Below, piece by piece: positions 60,534 through 64,000 of a stretch of DNA of 64,000 nucleotides. The stretch is taken from positions 1-64,000 of the forward strand of contig NZ_JBMSDZ010000014.1 in assembly GCF_049445995.1 (NCBI RefSeq). Direction: 5' to 3'. The notes below the pieces were generated by a model. It saw only the letters and a list, made by a program, of their open reading frames with translations, was not told the DNA's origin and ran no database searches. The stretch comes from Dyella_A sp049445995. GTDB taxonomy: Bacteria > Pseudomonadota > Gammaproteobacteria > Xanthomonadales > Rhodanobacteraceae. Numbering within the stretch: position 1 is the first letter of the stretch; each line of letters starts with the position of its first letter. The translations under genes were made by a program, and so were the position numbers.

Positions 60534-63419
60534 TCAGCGCGTGACGGGCTCGGCGGCCTTGAGCAGATCCTGCTGTTCCTGGTCGAAACGCTGGAAGCGC
60601 TTCTGCCAGGCCGAAGGCTGGCTGACCTTGAGCACCTGCACCGCGGTGACCTTGTACTCGGGGCAGTTGGTGGCCCAGTCGGAGTTGTCGGTGGTGATCA
60701 CGTTGGCGCCGGAACCGGGGAAATGGAACGTGGTGTAGACCACGCCCGGCTGCATGCGCTCGGCCACCTTGGCGCGCAGCACGGTCTCGCCGCTGCGGCT
60801 GGAAATGCCCACCCAGTCGCCGTCGTTGATGCCGCGCTCTTCCGCGTCGTGCGGATGGATCTCCAGCCGGTCCTCCTCGTGCCACAGGGAGTTCTCGGTG
60901 CGGCGGGTCTGCGCACCCACGTTGTACTGGCTGAGGATGCGGCCGGTGGTGAGGATCAGCGGATGCTCGGCGTTGACCTTCTCGCGGGTGGGCACGTACT
61001 CGGTGAGCATGAAGCGGCCCTTGCCGCGCACGAACTCGTCCACGTGCATCACCGGCGTGCCTTCCGGTGCCTCCTCGTTGCACGGCCACTGGATCGAGCC
61101 GAGCTCATCGATGCGGTCGAAGCTGACGCCGCGGAAGGTGGGCGTGAGCGCGGCGATCTCGTCCATGATCTCGGACGGGTGCGCGTAATTCATCGGGTAG
61201 CCCATCGCCTGGGCCAGCTTCTGGGTGATCTCCCAGTCGGCCAGGCCGGACTGCGGCTTCATCACCCGGCGCACGCGCGAGATGCGGCGCTCGGCGTTGG
61301 TGAAGGTGCCGTCCTTCTCCAGGAACGAACTGCCCGGCAGGAACACGTGCGCGTACTTGGCCGTCTCGTTGAGGAACAGGTCCTGCACCACCACGCACTC
61401 CATCGCGCTGAGTGCGGCGGTGACGTGCTGGGTATCCGGGTCGGACTGGGCGATGTCCTCGCCCTCGATGTACAGGCCCAGGAAAGTGCCGTCCAGCGCG
61501 GCCTCGAACATGTTGGGAATGCGCAACCCCGGCTCGTCCAGCAGCGGCACGCCCCACGCCTGCTCGAACAGCTCGCGGGTGGCCGTGTCGCTGACGTGGC
61601 GGTAGCCCGGAAACTCGTGCGGGAACGAGCCCATGTCGCATGAGCCCTGCACGTTGTTCTGCCCGCGCAGCGGGTTCACGCCCACGCCTTCGCGGCCGAT
61701 GTTGCCGGTGGCCATGGCGAGGTTGGCGATGCCCATCACCGCGGTGGATCCCTGCGCGTGCTCGGTGACGCCCAGGCCGTAGTAGATCGCGCCGTTGCCG
61801 CCGGTGGCGTACAGCCGGGCGGCGCCACGCACCAGCTCGGCGGGTACGCCGGTGGTCGCTTCCATCGCCTCGGGGCTGTACTTGTCCTGCGCGACGAAGG
61901 TCTTCCAGCGCGCGAACGCCTCCGGCTCGCAGCGCGCGGCGACGAACGCCTCGTCCACCAGGCCCTCGGTGACGATCACGTGGGCCAGCGTGTTGAGCAC
62001 GGCCACGTTGGTGCCGGGCTTGAGCTTGAGGTGGTAGTCGGCCTGGATGTGCGGCGTGCGCACCAGGTCGATGCGGCGCGGATCGATGACGATCAACTTC
62101 GCGCCCTGGCGCAGGCGCTGCTTCATCTGCGAGCCGAACACCGGATGCGCGTCGGTGGGGTTGGCGCCGATCACCAGCATCACGTCGGTGGCGCGGATCG
62201 AGTCGAAATCCTGGGTGCCGGCCGATTCGCCCAGCGTGGCCTTGAGGCCGTAGCCGGTGGGCGAGTGGCAGACGCGGGCGCAGGTGTCGACGTTGTTGTT
62301 GCGAAAGGCCGCGCGCACCAGCTTCTGCACCAGGTAGGTTTCCTCGTTGGTGCAGCGCGAGGAGGTGATGCCGCCGATGGCATGCTTGCCGTGCTTTTCC
62401 TGGATGCGCCTGAACTCGCTGGCGGTGTAGGCAAACGCCTCCTCCCAGCTCACCACCTGCCACGGATCGGAGATCTTCCTGCGGATCATGGGCGTGGTGA
62501 TGCGGTCCGGATGGCTGGCGTAGCCGATCGCGAAGCGGCCCTTGACGCAGGAGTGGCCGTGGTTTGCCTGGCCATCCACGTTGGGCACCATGCGCACGAT
62601 CTCCTCGCCCTTCATCTCGGCGCGGAAGCTGCAGCCCACGCCGCAATAGGCGCAGGTGGTGGTGACGCTGTGCTCGGCCTGGCCGCGCTCGATCAGGCTG
62701 TTCTCGCTCAGCGTGGCGGTGGGGCAGGCCTGCACGCAGGCGCCGCAGGAGACGCACTCGGAGCCGAGGAAATCCTCGTTCTGGCTGGGCGCCACCTTGG
62801 ACTCGAAGCCGCGGCCCTGGATGGTCAGCGCGAAGGTGCCCTGCACCTCGTCGCAGGCGCGCACGCAGCGCGAGCAGACGATGCACTTGGACGGATCGAA
62901 GGTGAAGTACGGCGTGGAGGTGTCCTTGGCCACGAACAGCGGGTTGGCGCTGCCATCGGCCTTCTTCGCGTAGACGTGATTGGCGCCGTCGTAGCCGTAA
63001 CGCACCTCGCGCAGGCCGACCACGCCGGCCATGTCCTGCAGTTCGCAGTGGCCGTTGGCGGGGCAGGTGAGGCAGTCCAGCGGATGGTCGGAGATGTACA
63101 GCTCCATCACGCCGCGACGGATTTCGGCCAGCTTGGGCGTCTGCGTGGCCACCTTCATGCCGTCGCTCACCGGCGTGGTGCAGGAGGCGGGATAGCCGCG
63201 CCGCCCCTCGATCTCCACCAGGCACAGTCGGCACGAGCCGAAGGCGTCGAGCATTTCGCTGGCGCACAGCTTGGGGATGGCGATGCCGGCCAGCGAGGCC
63301 GCGCGCATCACCGAGGTGCCTTCGGGCACGGCGATCGAGCGGCCGTCGATCTCCAGCGAGACGGTCCTGGCGGACGCGACCGCCGGCGTGCCGCGATCGA
63401 TTTCGACGATGGAAAGCAT
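60534..63419 (-). CDS. fdsA: NAD-dependent formate dehydrogenase, catalytic alpha subunit
   Basis: A 961-residue molybdoenzyme that oxidises formate to CO2. The N-terminal NuoG-like region binds [2Fe-2S] (CASEMLDAFGSCRLC) and [4Fe-4S] clusters (CIVCSRCVRACDEV; CVSCGACVQACPTATLSE). The catalytic domain starts with CAYCGVGCSF and carries the Mo-ligand Cys in NVDTCARVCHSPTGYG. The C-terminal domain binds the bis-MGD cofactor (ATNCPEYKVTAVQV). Length matches FdsA of Cupriavidus. Confidence 0.96.
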   Translation of the reverse strand: MLSIVEIDRGTPAVASARTVSLEIDGRSIAVPEGTSVMRAASLAGIAIPKLCASEMLDAFGSCRLCLVEIEGRRGYPASCTTPVSDGMKVATQTPKLAEIRRGVMELYISDHPLDCLTCPANGHCELQDMAGVVGLREVRYGYDGANHVYAKKADGSANPLFVAKDTSTPYFTFDPSKCIVCSRCVRACDEVQGTFALTIQGRGFESKVAPSQNEDFLGSECVSCGACVQACPTATLSENSLIERGQAEHSVTTTCAYCGVGCSFRAEMKGEEIVRMVPNVDGQANHGHSCVKGRFAIGYASHPDRITTPMIRRKISDPWQVVSWEEAFAYTASEFRRIQEKHGKHAIGGITSSRCTNEETYLVQKLVRAAFRNNNVDTCARVCHSPTGYGLKATLGESAGTQDFDSIRATDVMLVIGANPTDAHPVFGSQMKQRLRQGAKLIVIDPRRIDLVRTPHIQADYHLKLKPGTNVAVLNTLAHVIVTEGLVDEAFVAARCEPEAFARWKTFVAQDKYSPEAMEATTGVPAELVRGAARLYATGGNGAIYYGLGVTEHAQGSTAVMGIANLAMATGNIGREGVGVNPLRGQNNVQGSCDMGSFPHEFPGYRHVSDTATRELFEQAWGVPLLDEPGLRIPNMFEAALDGTFLGLYIEGEDIAQSDPDTQHVTAALSAMECVVVQDLFLNETAKYAHVFLPGSSFLEKDGTFTNAERRISRVRRVMKPQSGLADWEITQKLAQAMGYPMNYAHPSEIMDEIAALTPTFRGVSFDRIDELGSIQWPCNEEAPEGTPVMHVDEFVRGKGRFMLTEYVPTREKVNAEHPLILTTGRILSQYNVGAQTRRTENSLWHEEDRLEIHPHDAEERGINDGDWVGISSRSGETVLRAKVAERMQPGVVYTTFHFPGSGANVITTDNSDWATNCPEYKVTAVQVLKVSQPSAWQKRFQRFDQEQQDLLKAAEPVTR

Positions 63420-63446
63420 GGTGGAACCTCCGGCGCGCGATGGCCC

Positions 63447-64000
63447 TCAGGCGCTGCGCGCGAAATCTTCTGGGTAGTGATCCAGTGCGCTGAGCACCGG
63501 GAACGGCGCCATGCCGCCGAGCGCGCACAGCGAGCCGTGCAGCATGGTCTGGCACAGGTCGCGCAGCAGCGCCTCGTCCTTGCCGCGATCCTTGCCGGCG
63601 AGCATGCGGTCGATCACCTCCACGCCGCGGGTCGAGCCGATCCGGCACGGCGTGCACTTGCCGCACGACTCGATCGCGCAGAACTCCATCGCATAGCGCG
63701 CCATTGCCGCCATGTCCACGCTGTCGTCGAACGCCACGATGCCGCCGTGGCCGACCATGCCGTTGATCGCGGCGAAGGCTTCGTAATCGAGCGGCGTGTC
63801 GAAGCGCGAGGGGGGAATGTAGGCACCCAGCGGGCCACCCACCTGCACCGTGCGGATCGGCCGGCCGGTGACGGTGCCGCCGCCGAAATCCTCCAGCAGC
63901 TCCTGCAGCGTCACGCCGAAGGCCTTTTCCACCAGCCCGGCGTGCCTGAGGTTGCCGGCCAGCTGGATCGGCAGCGTGCCGCGCGAGCGGCCCATGCCGA
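63447..64000 (-). CDS. fdsB: NAD-dependent formate dehydrogenase subunit beta, C-terminal part (cut by window edge)
   Basis: The visible 183 or so residues are the C-terminal NuoF-like part: GGGTVTGRPIRTVQVGGPLG, the [4Fe-4S] motif ESCGKCTPCRIGSTRGVEVI and a final SLCALGGMAPFPVLSAL. The upstream FMN/NADH-binding half lies beyond base 64000. It ends 27 bp before fdsA, so both are on one transcript. It passes electrons from the alpha subunit to NAD. Confidence 0.95.
   Translation of the reverse strand, partial: GMGRSRGTLPIQLAGNLRHAGLVEKAFGVTLQELLEDFGGGTVTGRPIRTVQVGGPLGAYIPPSRFDTPLDYEAFAAINGMVGHGGIVAFDDSVDMAAMARYAMEFCAIESCGKCTPCRIGSTRGVEVIDRMLAGKDRGKDEALLRDLCQTMLHGSLCALGGMAPFPVLSALDHYPEDFARSA

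Overview
The window is high-GC DNA from a gammaproteobacterium of the Xanthomonadales/Lysobacterales type, most like Rhodanobacteraceae (inference). The evidence is a xanthomonadin-type aryl-polyene gene block beginning with a XanB2-like chorismatase, the large TonB-dependent receptors, and the GC-rich codon use. No rRNA or canonical tRNA genes were seen.

Layout. 1-120: end of an insertion sequence. 243-9145 (+): complete ATP synthase operon atpIBEFHAGDC followed by glmU; two dispersed repeats sit inside the operon. 9233-16707: a divergent xanB2-like gene and an aryl-polyene block (ACP, membrane protein, two hotdog dehydratases, acyltransferase, LolA-like carrier, MMPL exporter, FabG-like reductase). 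This block has no ketosynthase and ends at a MITE-like palindrome and decayed DNA. 17257-18309 (-): pyrC. 18799-25389 (+): a compact D-galactose/D-galactonate oxidative operon (regulator, KDGal kinase, KDPGal aldolase, galactonate dehydratase, SDR dehydrogenase, lactonase, sugar porter). 25629-29606 (-): GH43 glycosidase plus TonB receptor with a palindromic operator. 30033-31525: remnants of IS3, IS5 and IS1595 elements. 31684-36930 (+): second TonB receptor and an S9 peptidase. 37041-40671: Rep-type helicase (-), thymidine kinase (+) and an unassigned protein (+).

40701-56289 is a type I-G (formerly I-U) CRISPR-Cas locus read on the minus strand: cas3 (C-terminal HD), a small nucleotidyltransferase, csx17, csb1, csb2, a VapBC-like remnant, an ERCC4-HhH nuclease, a SEC-C protein, a cas4-cas1 fusion, cas2, leader, and an array of 37 repeats. 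The unusual parts are the nucleotidyltransferase overlapping both cas3 and csx17, the insert between the effector and adaptation genes, a palindromic MITE 28 bp upstream of cas4-cas1, and a cloverleaf-like, T-arm-bearing RNA candidate inside the leader-distal interval of the array.

56578-60069 (-) is a SWIM-zinc-finger SNF2 helicase. 60215-64000 (-) is the end of an NAD-dependent formate dehydrogenase operon (fdsB partial, fdsA, fdsD; no fdsC between A and D).

Coordinates and motifs were read directly. Family names come from recognition of motifs and gene order; no database search was run.
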